This document shows positions 52,775 through 61,293 of a stretch of DNA of 64,000 nt, piece by piece; position 1 is the first letter of the stretch, and every line of letters starts with the position of its first letter. The position numbers and the translations under genes were made by a program. Origin of the DNA: Rhodospirillales bacterium. Its GTDB lineage: Bacteria > Pseudomonadota > Alphaproteobacteria > Reyranellales > Reyranellaceae. The notes below the pieces were generated by a model that was not told the origin of the DNA, did no database searches, and saw nothing but the letters and a program-made list of their open reading frames with translations. The stretch covers positions 20,578-84,577 of the forward strand of contig JACPOB010000024.1 of NCBI GenBank assembly GCA_016185145.1. The letters are read 5' to 3'.

Positions 52775-53233
52775 ATGCACGGCTCATGGCTCATCGTGCT
52801 CCGGCGCTATCTGCTTGCGATCGCGCTCGGCAACTTAGCTTGGGAGTTCCTGCAGCTGCCCCTTTACACGATTTGGCATGAGGGGACACCAGGCGAGATC
52901 GTCTTTGCAGCCATTCATTGCGCGGCCGGAGACGTACTGATTGCGGGCGCGGCATTGCTCTCCGCACTTTTGATTCTCGCTGACGGAAGCTGGCCGCTTG
53001 CCCGGTACCGCATAGTAGCCGGCGCCGCCGTTATCGGTGGTCTCGCCTATACGATCTTCAGTGAGTGGCTCAACACGGAGATCCGGGGAAGCTGGGCATA
53101 CTCTGAGTGGATGCCCAAGTTGCCGCTCATTCGCTCCGGTCTTGCCCCTGTTGCCCAGTGGGTTCTGATCCCACCAGCCGCGTTCTGGTGGGCGAAGCGA
53201 ACGATTTCCCAAGGCCACCACACGCGCAAATGA
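52775..53233 (+). CDS. Conserved four-helix membrane protein
   Basis: 152 residues with four hydrophobic helices. Conserved-looking polar motifs inside: LAWEFLQLPLYTIWHEGTPG, IHCAAGDVLIA, FSEWLNTEIRGSWAYSEWMP. I know similar uncharacterised proteins but no function. Preceded by a CueR-type promoter, so probably copper-induced. Confidence 0.75.
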   Translation: MHGSWLIVLRRYLLAIALGNLAWEFLQLPLYTIWHEGTPGEIVFAAIHCAAGDVLIAGAALLSALLILADGSWPLARYRIVAGAAVIGGLAYTIFSEWLNTEIRGSWAYSEWMPKLPLIRSGLAPVAQWVLIPPAAFWWAKRTISQGHHTRK

Positions 53234-53345
53234 CCGGGAGCAACAGGACTGCCGCCTCGCCGAGCGGGCTCCGTCGGCCTAATTTCCGGGCATGGGTTGA
53301 ATTGCGTCATCTCGTCGCTTAAGCGAAGATCTCATGGAAACACTA

Positions 53346-53376
53346 TTGACCTTTCCCCGCTGGAAGGTTGCTGCAG
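53346..53376 (+). promoter_or_regulatory. CueR-type promoter of the oxidase operon
   Basis: -35 TTGACC (53346-53351), then CTTTCCCCGCTGGAAGG within the 19-bp spacer. This strongly resembles the copA promoter of E. coli (CTTCCCCTTGCTGGAAGG, from memory). The -10 is weak (CTGCAG). First gene downstream is at 53498. Confidence 0.6.
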
Positions 53377-53497
53377 CCGGTCAGGCTCCCCACGGCGACG
53401 AGCCGAGGCAGTGCGTTCGAGCCCGGCCGCAGCGTCGTGTCCTACGGGACGAAATACCCTTGCAAGCCATCAAGATTGACACCACTTTTGAGGAGCC

Positions 53498-53851
53498 ATG
53501 AAGCGCTGGACGCCGAGACAGTTAATCGCTCTGATCCTGGGGGTGTTGTTTGCTCTCGGGGTCAGTCTGTCTGCCGTGCAGGCTGCCGATATGGCCGCGA
53601 AGATGACCGCTGCGGCGATGGATGCAGCGGCGGCGGATCGTTGCAACGGCGGGTGTGGCGGCGATGATAACGCCATGAGCGCAGGCTCTTGCGTCATGGT
53701 GTGTCCCAACTCCGTCCAGGCCGTTGTTCCTGCAGTCGGTCCCGTCGTCATGCACGTTCCGCGAGAAGCGCCGCCCATAAGCGAAAGCGCATCTGCGGGC
53801 CGATCCTCGCGTCCCGATCCCTATCCTCCCAAGTCTGTCCTCCTGATCTGA
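53498..53851 (+). CDS. Small secreted Cys-rich protein, copy 2 (RPDPYPP tail)
   Basis: 117 residues: signal peptide ending AVQAAD, a middle with AADRCNGGCGGDDNAMSAGSC and MVCPN, then the tail SSRPDPYPPKSVLLI. Probably binds metal through the Cys-Gly cluster. Related in layout to the protein at 47425. First gene of the operon with the multicopper oxidase. Confidence 0.7.
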   Translation: MKRWTPRQLIALILGVLFALGVSLSAVQAADMAAKMTAAAMDAAAADRCNGGCGGDDNAMSAGSCVMVCPNSVQAVVPAVGPVVMHVPREAPPISESASAGRSSRPDPYPPKSVLLI

Positions 53852-53988
53852 GGCACATTCGCGCGCCGTCATTGGCGTGTGGCGTGCCGTCTGCAGCCGG
53901 CGTTGCGCGTCGTCTGCAGGCCTCGAAGATGTGAGTCGCTTGCCTCTTCAGACCGGGCGGCGGCTCGCGGGGCTTCCTCCCTCGACAG

Positions 53989-55080
53989 GTGGCAAGCATG
54001 GTTCAAGCACTCACGTTGACACGCCGATCCCTACTGGCGGCAAGCGCGGTCGCCGGCGTCGCTGCAGCGGCTCTGCCGCCATGGAACAGGACCGCTGCGA
54101 AAGAGATGGCCGCCTATCGCCTCACGGCGAAGGCTGGCCAAGTGTCTCTAGTTGGCCCCTCGTACCCAGAAACGAGAATCTGGGGCTACGGTGGAAAGGT
54201 CCCCGGACCCGTGCTGCGCGTTCGCCAAGGCGAGTGGCTGCGGGTGGCCGTCGAAAATCGGCTCGATGAGGAGACCACCGTCCATTGGCACGGCGTGCGC
54301 GTGCCGAATGCCATGGACGGCGTGCCGCACCTGACCCAGAAGCCGGTCGCCCCGGGCGAGACCTTCATCTACGAGTTCGACGTCCCCGATGCGGGGACCT
54401 ACTGGTACCACCCGCACCAGCGCAGCTTCGAGCAGGTTGCGCGTGGCCTGTACGGCCCGCTGATCATCGAGGAGCGAGATCCGGTCGCAGTCGATCGCGA
54501 CGTTATCTGGATGCTCGGCGACTGGCGTCTCCGCGGCGATGCACAGATCGTCGACGACTTCGGCAATCACATGGACGTGGGTATGGCCGGGCGGATCGGC
54601 AACACGGTCACGATCAATGACCGGCTGCCGACTGAGCTCCGGGTCCGCGCCGGCGAGCGTGTGCGCTTGCGGCTGCTCAATGCCGCCAACGCCAGGATGT
54701 TCGCACTCGTCTTTCGCGGTCACCGGCCACTTATCATCGCCATGGATGGTCAGCCGGTAGAGCCACACGAGCCTCCAAATGGTCGGGTCGTGATAGGCCC
54801 GGCAATGCGCCTCGACCTCATGATCGACATGGTCGGCGATCCCGGTACGCGTCATGAGGTGCGCGACAGCTTCTATTCGACCAATGCCTACACACTGACC
54901 GAGATCGTCTACAGTGACGCGCAACCGCTCAGGCGAGATCCGCCCGGCGCGGCTGTTAGCCTCCCGCCCAACACCATGCCCGAGCCCGCCCTTGATCGCG
55001 CGGAGCGACATGACGTCGTATTTGGCGGCGGCATGATGGGCCGCGGCATGATGAGTCGCGCTGGCGGCATGACGCGATGA
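53989..55080 (+). CDS. Multicopper oxidase, N-terminal two domains (split gene)
   Basis: 363 residues with a Tat-like signal (LTRRSLLAASAVAGVAAAA). Domain 1 has VHWHGVRVPNAMDGVPH (His99, His101) and YHPHQRS (His141, His143), two of the four His-x-His motifs for the trinuclear copper centre. Domain 2 follows, then a Met/Gly-rich loop GGGMMGRGMMSRAGGM and a stop where the third domain should continue. The remaining domain is encoded by the next, overlapping gene. Copper oxidation in the periplasm is expected only if the halves combine. Confidence 0.85.
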   Translation: MASMVQALTLTRRSLLAASAVAGVAAAALPPWNRTAAKEMAAYRLTAKAGQVSLVGPSYPETRIWGYGGKVPGPVLRVRQGEWLRVAVENRLDEETTVHWHGVRVPNAMDGVPHLTQKPVAPGETFIYEFDVPDAGTYWYHPHQRSFEQVARGLYGPLIIEERDPVAVDRDVIWMLGDWRLRGDAQIVDDFGNHMDVGMAGRIGNTVTINDRLPTELRVRAGERVRLRLLNAANARMFALVFRGHRPLIIAMDGQPVEPHEPPNGRVVIGPAMRLDLMIDMVGDPGTRHEVRDSFYSTNAYTLTEIVYSDAQPLRRDPPGAAVSLPPNTMPEPALDRAERHDVVFGGGMMGRGMMSRAGGMTR

Positions 55081-55418
55081 TGACGGGCCGCGGTGTCTGG
55101 TCCATCAACGGTGCCAGCGCCATCGGGCATGTCCACGAGCCGCTGATGCACCTGAAGCTTGGTCGCCCGTATGTTCTCGCGCTGCACAACGATACCGCGT
55201 GGCATCACGCCATTCACTTGCACGGTCACAGCTTCCGAGTGATCGCTCGCAACGGTACGCCGACGCGTTTCCGCGAGTGGCAGGACACGGTGCTCATGGA
55301 GAGCCGCGAACGGGTCGACATCACCTTTGTCGCCGACAATCCCGGCAGCTGGATGATTCACTGCCACATGCTTGAACACCAGGAGGGCGGAATGATGGGT
55401 GTGATCCGGGTGGCCTGA
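55077..55418 (+). CDS. Multicopper oxidase, C-terminal domain (split gene)
   Basis: 113 residues beginning MMTGRGVWSINGASAIGH. Holds the remaining copper ligands: HHAIHLHGHSF and MIHCHMLEHQEGGMM (type 1 Cys/His/Met and trinuclear His). No signal peptide of its own. The start overlaps the stop of the first half (ATGATGA), so ribosomes could reinitiate; without export the piece would stay in the cytoplasm. A single frameshift in an ancestral gene explains the arrangement best. Confidence 0.82.
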   Translation: MMTGRGVWSINGASAIGHVHEPLMHLKLGRPYVLALHNDTAWHHAIHLHGHSFRVIARNGTPTRFREWQDTVLMESRERVDITFVADNPGSWMIHCHMLEHQEGGMMGVIRVA

Positions 55419-55420
55419 GC

Positions 55421-55900
55421 ATGACCAAGGAACCAAAAAGGAGGACGGAGATGAGGCAAGCAAGCGTTCTTGCGGCTGCCCTGGCAACGATCCTGGTTGT
55501 TTCGCCCGTAACAGCAGACGAGGCGAAGACAGCTATCATGTACAAGCCCCTGCAATGCGGGTGCTGCGACGAATACGCGAAGTACCTCGAGCAGCGTGGC
55601 TTCAAGGTGAAGGTCGAGTCCCTCGCGGATCGGCCACTCGAGACCGTCAAGCGCATGGCGACGGTGCCGGAGCGCCTCTACGGCTGCCATACCCTGGCGG
55701 TCGATGGTTACACGATCGAAGGCCTGGTGCCGATCGCCGCGGTCAACAAGCTGCTGACGGAAAAACCAAAGATTGCAGGCATCTCGCTGCCAGGCATGCC
55801 GGTGGGAGCCCCCGGCATGCCGGGTCGGAAGGCGTCTCCGTTGATCATCTATGAGATTCCGCAAGGCCCCGCCGCGCCCAAGGAGTTTGCCCGAGAGTAG
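55421..55900 (+). CDS. DUF411 periplasmic metal-binding protein
   Basis: 159 residues (ATG 55451 is an alternative start). Signal peptide near SPVTADE. DUF411 hallmarks: IMYKPLQCGCCDEYAKYLEQ, PERLYGCHTLAVDGYTIEGL, PGMPVGAPGMPG. These proteins bind copper and are linked to copper resistance. It follows the split oxidase within 3 bases of its stop. Confidence 0.9.
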   Translation: MTKEPKRRTEMRQASVLAAALATILVVSPVTADEAKTAIMYKPLQCGCCDEYAKYLEQRGFKVKVESLADRPLETVKRMATVPERLYGCHTLAVDGYTIEGLVPIAAVNKLLTEKPKIAGISLPGMPVGAPGMPGRKASPLIIYEIPQGPAAPKEFARE

Positions 55901-55920
55901 CAAAGGGGAATGAGAGAGCC

Positions 55921-56514
55921 ATGACACAAGGGCAGCCCGTGACTTCCGATACCCACGATATGGCGGCGGATGGGTCGGCTCGTCGGTTTCGCGCCGCGTA
56001 CGCGACACCGGTTGTCCTCTTTCTGGGCCTCGCGCTTGCCCTCGGCTGGGGCTTGACCCGCGACCCGCGTGTGCTTCCTTCGGCGCTGATCGGAAAACCT
56101 GTCCCCGAGTTCAACCTGCCGCCCGTACAGGGTCGCGCGCTTGGGCTCTCGAGTGCCGATCTCCAAGGCGAGGTGTCGCTGGTCAACGTGTTCGCCTCGT
56201 GGTGCACGGCCTGCCGGTATGAGCATCCGGTATTCATGAAGCTCAAGGAAGACGGCGTCGTCCCGATCCACGGCATCAACTACAAGGATCGTCCGCAGGA
56301 CGCCGCCAAATGGCTCGACGACCTGGGTGATCCCTATACGCGCACCGGCGCTGACCTCGACGGCCGGGTATCGATCGACTGGGGCGTCTATGGCGTCCCC
56401 GAAACCTTCGTCATCGACCGCGAGGGGCGGATTGTCTTCAAGCAGGTCGGGCCGGTCACGCCGGAGGTCTATCGAGACAAGATCGGACCATTGATCGATG
56501 AGTTGCGCAAGTGA
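55921..56514 (+). CDS. ccmG: CcmG/DsbE-type thiol-disulfide protein
   Basis: 197 residues: a membrane anchor (about 28-48) and a periplasmic thioredoxin domain with WCTAC (FASWCTACRYEHP), ending GVPETFVIDREGRI. In cytochrome c maturation CcmG reduces apocytochrome c. With TlpA next to it, it may instead keep copper-site cysteines reduced. Confidence 0.9.
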   Translation: MTQGQPVTSDTHDMAADGSARRFRAAYATPVVLFLGLALALGWGLTRDPRVLPSALIGKPVPEFNLPPVQGRALGLSSADLQGEVSLVNVFASWCTACRYEHPVFMKLKEDGVVPIHGINYKDRPQDAAKWLDDLGDPYTRTGADLDGRVSIDWGVYGVPETFVIDREGRIVFKQVGPVTPEVYRDKIGPLIDELRK

Positions 56515-56584
56515 AGCGCGCGGTTAGCAAGGCCCCACCTTTCATTCGGCGACACGTCCAGTGGACGCGACACGAGAGTCATCC

Positions 56585-57229
56585 ATGCGCCTGACAACAG
56601 CGATCATCGGGATAGCCGCATTAGGCGCCGCCGCATTCATCGCGGTCGGCATCTTTCATCACTACAGCACGAGCGCGCCAGAGGGGATCGCTGGGTCGCC
56701 TGCGTCTGGTGCGCCGACCACGGCGACACGCTCCGAGAAGGGGTTTTCCTTTCAGACGCTGGAGATCCCAAGGCCGCTGCCAGAGCTGAGGTTCGTCGAC
56801 GGCGAAGGCCGCGAGATGACGCTGAAGGCGTTCGAGGGGCAGACGGTCCTGCTCAACATATGGGCCACTTGGTGCGTCCCTTGCCGGAAGGAGATGCCCG
56901 CGCTTGACCGGTTGCAGTCGAAGCTCGGCGGCCCCGACTTCCGCGTGGTCGCCCTCTCGATCGACCGGGAAGGACTGCCAGCAGTGACGGCTTTCTATCA
57001 GGAGCTGGGTCTCAAAACTCTCGGCATTTACGTGGACCAGACCGGCAAGGCGTCACGGCAGCTGGGTGTCGTCGGCATTCCCACGACGCTGCTGCTTGAC
57101 CGCGAGGGCCGGGAGATCGGCCGCACCGTGGGGCCCGCCGAGTGGGACAGTGATGCGGTCGTGCAGGTCCTCGAAAAACACGTGAAACCTGAGGCTGCGG
57201 CGCGACGATCGGGGCCAGGAAGCGAGTAG
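56585..57229 (+). CDS. TlpA-family thioredoxin-like protein
   Basis: 214 residues: membrane anchor (about 5-27), low-complexity linker, then the TlpA domain with IWATWCVPCRKEMPAL (WCVPC), LSIDREGLPAVTAFY and VVGIPTTLLLDREGREI. Periplasmic disulfide reductase needed for CuA-site maturation in some alphaproteobacteria. Same strand as CcmG, 70 bases downstream. Confidence 0.9.
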   Translation: MRLTTAIIGIAALGAAAFIAVGIFHHYSTSAPEGIAGSPASGAPTTATRSEKGFSFQTLEIPRPLPELRFVDGEGREMTLKAFEGQTVLLNIWATWCVPCRKEMPALDRLQSKLGGPDFRVVALSIDREGLPAVTAFYQELGLKTLGIYVDQTGKASRQLGVVGIPTTLLLDREGREIGRTVGPAEWDSDAVVQVLEKHVKPEAAARRSGPGSE

Positions 57230-57283
57230 TGATGATCGGGACAGCCGTGAATACGAGCCCCCCGTTTCGGACGTGCAGGGCCG

Positions 57284-57314
57284 TTGACCTTCCAGTTGCT
57301 GGAAGCCTTATGTT
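57284..57314 (+). promoter_or_regulatory. CueR-type promoter of the second copper operon
   Basis: -35 TTGACC (57284-57289), near-perfect dyad CTTCCAG-TTG-CTGGAAG, 19-bp spacer, -10 TATGTT (57309-57314). Textbook CueR layout. Confidence 0.8.
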
Positions 57315-57341
57315 TTGCCAACTGAACCGCGGGGTAAAGCG

Positions 57342-57697
57342 ATGAGCACATCGAATGAAACGACGAAAGCCGCCGAGCCTTCCTTGACCGGGGACGTAAT
57401 CAACCTTGGACGATACTATCTTGGCGCGCAAGCAACTGGGCCCGACCGTATCTGGGTGGAAGCCGCGGCCTGATCACTTTGGCTGTCGCAGTCCTGGGTG
57501 CCGGTGCGGTGCTCAGCTGGGGGTGGCTGGTCGCCATTGGGGTCGCGCCGATCCTGCTGGCTTTGGCGCCCTGCGCCGTCATGTGTGCGCTCGGCCTCTG
57601 CATGAAGGGCAGCGGGAAGTCCTGCTCTACCGGCGATCACGGCGCCAAGGGAGGTTCGGCAACGACCGTATCCGCCAAGCCTCGCGACGAAGCTTAG
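57342..57697 (+). pseudogene. Small membrane protein broken by a 32-bp insertion
   Basis: Frame 1 starts ATG 57342 and reads to NLGRYYLG, then a stop at 57474. Frame 2 resumes with GGSRGLITLAVAVLGAGAVL then SWGWLVAIGVAPILL, ALAPCAVMCALGLCM, ending at 57697. Removing 57422-57453 (32 bases, flanked by TATCT on both sides) restores one protein of about 108 residues ending GRYYLGG ... RGLI. The second part could still be translated from a TTG at 57479. Two helices with three Cys suit a copper-linked membrane protein. Confidence 0.6.
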
Positions 57698-57817
57698 GTG
57701 GTGGCGCTCGGCCTGCGGAGGGCTGATTTTGAGCCGCCGACGACCGGCCGTGGGTCGCCACGCGTCGGTCGAACCGGACGATGGATGTGGTACCTGCAAA
57801 CGAAAGGAAGTGAACCG

Positions 57818-58126
57818 ATGCGCACGAACTTGAAGACGCTCTTGGGCACGGCGGCAATCGTCGCCGCACTCGCCGGCGGGCCAGCCGTTTACGCATACGC
57901 TGAGACCCAGAACCAGGAGAGGTCGGACGACATGATGGGCCACGGCGGCATGATGAGCCAGGACGGTATGATGGGCATGATGAACATGATGGGACAGATG
58001 AGCCAGATGATGGAGACCTGCAACAACATGATGCAGTCCATGAACCAAGGCGGTTCCGGCAAGCCCAATGAGCAATGGCGTAAGAGTGCACCCGAGGCAG
58101 ACAAGACGCCCGAGAAGAAGGGGTGA
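57818..58126 (+). CDS. Met-rich periplasmic protein
   Basis: 102 residues: signal peptide (GGPAVYAYAE), then a Met-rich stretch DDMMGHGGMMSQDGMMGMM, NMMGQMSQMMETC. About 20 Met residues in one region suggest Cu(I)/Ag(I) binding. Ends in a charged tail. Clearly in the CueR-type operon. Confidence 0.8.
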   Translation: MRTNLKTLLGTAAIVAALAGGPAVYAYAETQNQERSDDMMGHGGMMSQDGMMGMMNMMGQMSQMMETCNNMMQSMNQGGSGKPNEQWRKSAPEADKTPEKKG

Positions 58127-58177
58127 CGCGGCCAGGGCGGAGAACCGTTTCTGGCCTGGCCTTCCCCTTCGAAGTCA

Positions 58178-58378
58178 TTGAGTCCCCATCATCGAGCGTT
58201 TGCAGCCGTTACCTTCGTCGCCGCCTTGAGCGCCAGTCCAGCTTTCGCTCAACAAGGTGGCACGATGGGCCAAGGCGTGATGGCCATTCTCAAGGAGCTG
58301 GCGCCGGAGCGAGCCGTCCAACGCCATTATCATGGACACGCAAGTGCTCGCCGCGTCACTTTCGGGACTATCGAGTAA
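58178..58378 (+). CDS. Small secreted protein, possibly truncated
   Basis: 66 residues with a good signal peptide (VAALSASPAFAQQ) and a short mature part GGTMGQGVMAILKELAPERA then VQRHYHGHASARR. The mature part is too short to classify. A His/Met flavour fits the copper setting. It may be a cut-down form of a longer protein. Confidence 0.4.
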   Translation: MSPHHRAFAAVTFVAALSASPAFAQQGGTMGQGVMAILKELAPERAVQRHYHGHASARRVTFGTIE

Positions 58379-58454
58379 CGGCCGAATGAAAAACATGGCC
58401 GGCATGAGCCGAGGAGCCTCGGACTTGCCACGCCGCACGCTGTTGGAGAGGTGT

Positions 58455-59159
58455 ATGAAATTACTCCTCGCAATCTTATTCGCTCTGGCGGTTGGTGCGC
58501 TAACCGCAATTCCTATGATGGCGAGCACGCACGACATCAAAGACAAGAGCAAGCTCGATCGTCTGATGGGCGACAAGGAGAGATATTTTCAGCCGCTCGA
58601 GAAGGAGGCGCCCGATTTCACGCTTCAGAACGCCGACGGCAAGGTGGTCAGCCGTGCCGACTTTCGCGGCAAAGTCGTGGTGCTGCACTTCATCTATGCC
58701 GGATGTCCCGACGTGTGCCCGCTGCATGCCGACCGGATTGCCCAGATCCAGGAGATGGTGAACCAGACGCTGATGAAGGAACAGGTTCAATTCATCACGA
58801 TCACCACGGATCCCCAAAACGACACGCCCGACGTCTTGCGCGTTTACGGCGCGGCGCACGGGCTCGATCCTGTCAACTGGGTCTTCCTCACGACGACCCA
58901 TGACCAGCCAGAGGACGCGACGCGCCGGCTCGCCGAGGCCCATGGCCACAAGTTCACCAAGACCGAGGACGGGTACCAAGTGCACAGCATCGTCACTCAC
59001 ATCTTCGATACGCAAGGCCGATGGCGCGCGAATTTCCACGGCCTGCGGTTCGAGCCGAACAACCTGGTGCTGTTCATCAATGCCCTCGCCAAAGAAACGG
59101 ATAAGCCTCATGGCCATGGCGAACGGAGCCTGTGGGACAAGGTGACGGGCCTGTTCTGA
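58455..59159 (+). CDS. Sco1/SenC copper-assembly protein
   Basis: 234 residues: N-terminal signal anchor, thioredoxin fold with VLHFIYAGCPDVCPLHADR (CxxxC copper ligands) and the conserved His in YQVHSIVTHIFD. Loads CuA of cytochrome oxidase. Directly overlaps ctaG (TGATG) and precedes coxB/coxA in the island, so it is the assembly factor of the local oxidase. ATG 58455 preferred over upstream in-frame starts. Confidence 0.92.
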   Translation: MKLLLAILFALAVGALTAIPMMASTHDIKDKSKLDRLMGDKERYFQPLEKEAPDFTLQNADGKVVSRADFRGKVVVLHFIYAGCPDVCPLHADRIAQIQEMVNQTLMKEQVQFITITTDPQNDTPDVLRVYGAAHGLDPVNWVFLTTTHDQPEDATRRLAEAHGHKFTKTEDGYQVHSIVTHIFDTQGRWRANFHGLRFEPNNLVLFINALAKETDKPHGHGERSLWDKVTGLF

Positions 59160-59899
59160 TGGCGACTGCGCCGACGCAAGACCAGGCTACGGCTGAGACG
59201 ATGATGCCGCCACTGCGCCGGCAGCGAAATGCTATGGCCCTGGCAGGCCTGCTGCTGATCGTGGCTGCGATGGGAACCCTCGTCTACTACGCGGTCCCGC
59301 TGTACCGTCTGTTCTGCGAGGTCACGGGATTCGGTGGAACGACACGGGCCGCGCAAGCGGCGCCGACGGCGGTCATCGACCGGAAGATCACCGTCCGGTT
59401 CGACGCCAACGTCGCGTCGGGACTGCCCTGGCGTTTCATCGCACCCATGCCGGTGACGCTTCGCCTCGGCGAAGAGGGCGTCATCGCGTACAAAGGGCAG
59501 AACATCGGCAACGAGCCTTACCTCGGGACCGCAACCTTCAACGTCACACCTTTCAAGGCAGGCGAGTACTTCAACAAGATCCAGTGCTTCTGCTTCACCG
59601 AGCAGCTCCTCCTGCCGGGCGAGGAGAAGGAGTTCACGGTGAGCTTCTTCGTCGATCCCAAGTTCGCCGAGGACCCCAACACGAGGGACGTCTCGACGAT
59701 CACCCTGTCGTACACCTTCTTTGACAAGGGCGCGCAGGCTCGCGACCGGTACATGCGGGAGCACAAGGTTTCGTATGCGCCGGGCTCAGCGCGCGGAGAC
59801 GCAGCATCGGCGTCTCGCGCAGCGCCCGGCGTCAATGCGGCCACATCGGGTCAGATCGAAGGATCTCTTGATGCACCGCCATCGCGAGCGCAGCAATAA
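59159..59899 (+). CDS. ctaG: Cytochrome c oxidase assembly protein CtaG/Cox11
   Basis: 246 residues from ATG 59159: one membrane helix (about 25-45) and a periplasmic immunoglobulin-like domain with YFNKIQCFCFTEQ (CFCF copper site) and STITLSYTFFDKG. Supplies CuB of haem-copper oxidases. Starts on the last base of the Sco stop codon. Confidence 0.93.
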   Translation: MATAPTQDQATAETMMPPLRRQRNAMALAGLLLIVAAMGTLVYYAVPLYRLFCEVTGFGGTTRAAQAAPTAVIDRKITVRFDANVASGLPWRFIAPMPVTLRLGEEGVIAYKGQNIGNEPYLGTATFNVTPFKAGEYFNKIQCFCFTEQLLLPGEEKEFTVSFFVDPKFAEDPNTRDVSTITLSYTFFDKGAQARDRYMREHKVSYAPGSARGDAASASRAAPGVNAATSGQIEGSLDAPPSRAQQ

Positions 59900-59917
59900 C
59901 CGAAAAGGATAAGTGTC

Positions 59918-60778
59918 ATGTCTGCAATAATCGCGAAGCTGGCCCGCCAACTCGCAACAATCGTCACGGCGGCATCAGTGCTGGCCGGTGTTCAGGCTGC
60001 GCAGGCCGCCGGCAACGTGGATCAGGCCGTGGGCGCGTTGGCCTATGCGCCGCAGACGGAGACTTTGTACAAGTCCGATGGACAGGCGCTGTACCGAAGC
60101 GAAGGCGGCGGGAAGCAATGGACGAAAGTCCCGCTCGGACCGCTACCCGACGGTGGCCGGGTCGCGGCAGTCGCTGTCTCGGCGGGCGAACAAAGCCAAC
60201 TGTACGTTGCGGGTACCGGACTGGGCGTGCTGAAGAGCATCGACGCCGGCAAGAGCTGGAGCCACGTCGACCAGGGGCTGCCGAACCGTGACGTGATCGC
60301 CTTCGCGACGCACAGCACCGTGCCTGATACCCTCTACGCGGTGGTGGCGGGCCAGGGCATCTACCGCAGCGAGGACGGTGGCGCGCACTGGCGCATGGTG
60401 GACAAAGGCCCCCAAGCGCAGATTCGCCTGCTTATCCATTCCGACCTGGAAGGCAGCATGCAGACCGGCTGGCTGTTTGCCGCCACCGATAAAGGGGTCT
60501 ACCGCTCCATGGACTGCTTCTGCGGCTGGCGTAGCGCCGGGGATCTATCGCACGCAGTCTCCGCTGTCGCGTACGACCCAAAGCAGCCGATGACAGTCTA
60601 TGCCGCTGCAGGGCGGCAAGTGTTCAGGACGACCGACGGTGGGGAGGGATGGCAGATGGTCGGGTCGCCGGGTGACGACGTCGGTGCGCTGGCGCATTCG
60701 CCCGCGGGCGTTCTCTACGCCCTGCTGACTGATGGCCGCGTGGTGCGGAGCGAGGACAAGGGCGGGCGATGGGAGTGA
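59918..60778 (+). CDS. Secreted BNR/sortilin-like beta-propeller protein
   Basis: 286 residues: signal peptide (GVQAAQAAG), then repeats YKSDGQALYRSEGGGKQW, LGVLKSIDAGKSWSHV, GQGIYRSEDGGAHWRMV, RQVFRTTDGGEGWQMV, the BNR pattern of a propeller. One CFC pair (DCFCGWRS). Function unknown; it is in the Sco-ctaG operon. The last 10 bases overlap the cytochrome c gene. Confidence 0.8.
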   Translation: MSAIIAKLARQLATIVTAASVLAGVQAAQAAGNVDQAVGALAYAPQTETLYKSDGQALYRSEGGGKQWTKVPLGPLPDGGRVAAVAVSAGEQSQLYVAGTGLGVLKSIDAGKSWSHVDQGLPNRDVIAFATHSTVPDTLYAVVAGQGIYRSEDGGAHWRMVDKGPQAQIRLLIHSDLEGSMQTGWLFAATDKGVYRSMDCFCGWRSAGDLSHAVSAVAYDPKQPMTVYAAAGRQVFRTTDGGEGWQMVGSPGDDVGALAHSPAGVLYALLTDGRVVRSEDKGGRWE

Positions 60779-61293
60779 GCCGATGTACAGCCCACTGCTG
60801 CAGGGTATTGGTGCTACTCGGGCTTACCGCAGGCGTGACGCTGGCGGCCAAAGCGGCACTCCCGGCCCCGAACCCCATGCAGGTCGAGGCCGGACGCAAG
60901 GTTTACCGGGAGTATTGCGCGTCTTGCCATGGTCACCGTGGCGAGGGTCAAGCGAACTGGGAGGTGCTGGACGCCCAGGGCGAGTTGCCGGCCCCGCCCC
61001 ACAACGGCGAAGGTCATACCTGGAAGCATGCCGACGCCATGCTCTATCGGATGGTGAGCGAGGGCTGGCGCGATCCCTTCAACAAGACCCGGCGGCTGAC
61101 CATGCCCCCTTTCCGAGACCAGCTCTCACCCGAGCAGATCCGGAACGTCATCACCTACTTGAAGACTCTTTGGACGCCGGAGCAGCGACAATTCCAAGGG
61201 GAAGAGACCCGCGTACGCGGCCCCTTTCCGCCGTCGAGACCGGCGGCTCCCAGCCAACCTGATGGCAGGAAGGATAGTGATGATCTCCGGTAG
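60769..61293 (+). CDS. Monohaem c-type cytochrome
   Basis: 174 residues: signal peptide with Cys residues near the start, haem site YREYCASCHGHRG (CASCH), and the axial Met probably in RRLTMPPFRDQL. A Pro-rich tail follows. May deliver electrons to the oxidase encoded downstream. Confidence 0.88.
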   Translation: MGVSRCTAHCCRVLVLLGLTAGVTLAAKAALPAPNPMQVEAGRKVYREYCASCHGHRGEGQANWEVLDAQGELPAPPHNGEGHTWKHADAMLYRMVSEGWRDPFNKTRRLTMPPFRDQLSPEQIRNVITYLKTLWTPEQRQFQGEETRVRGPFPPSRPAAPSQPDGRKDSDDLR

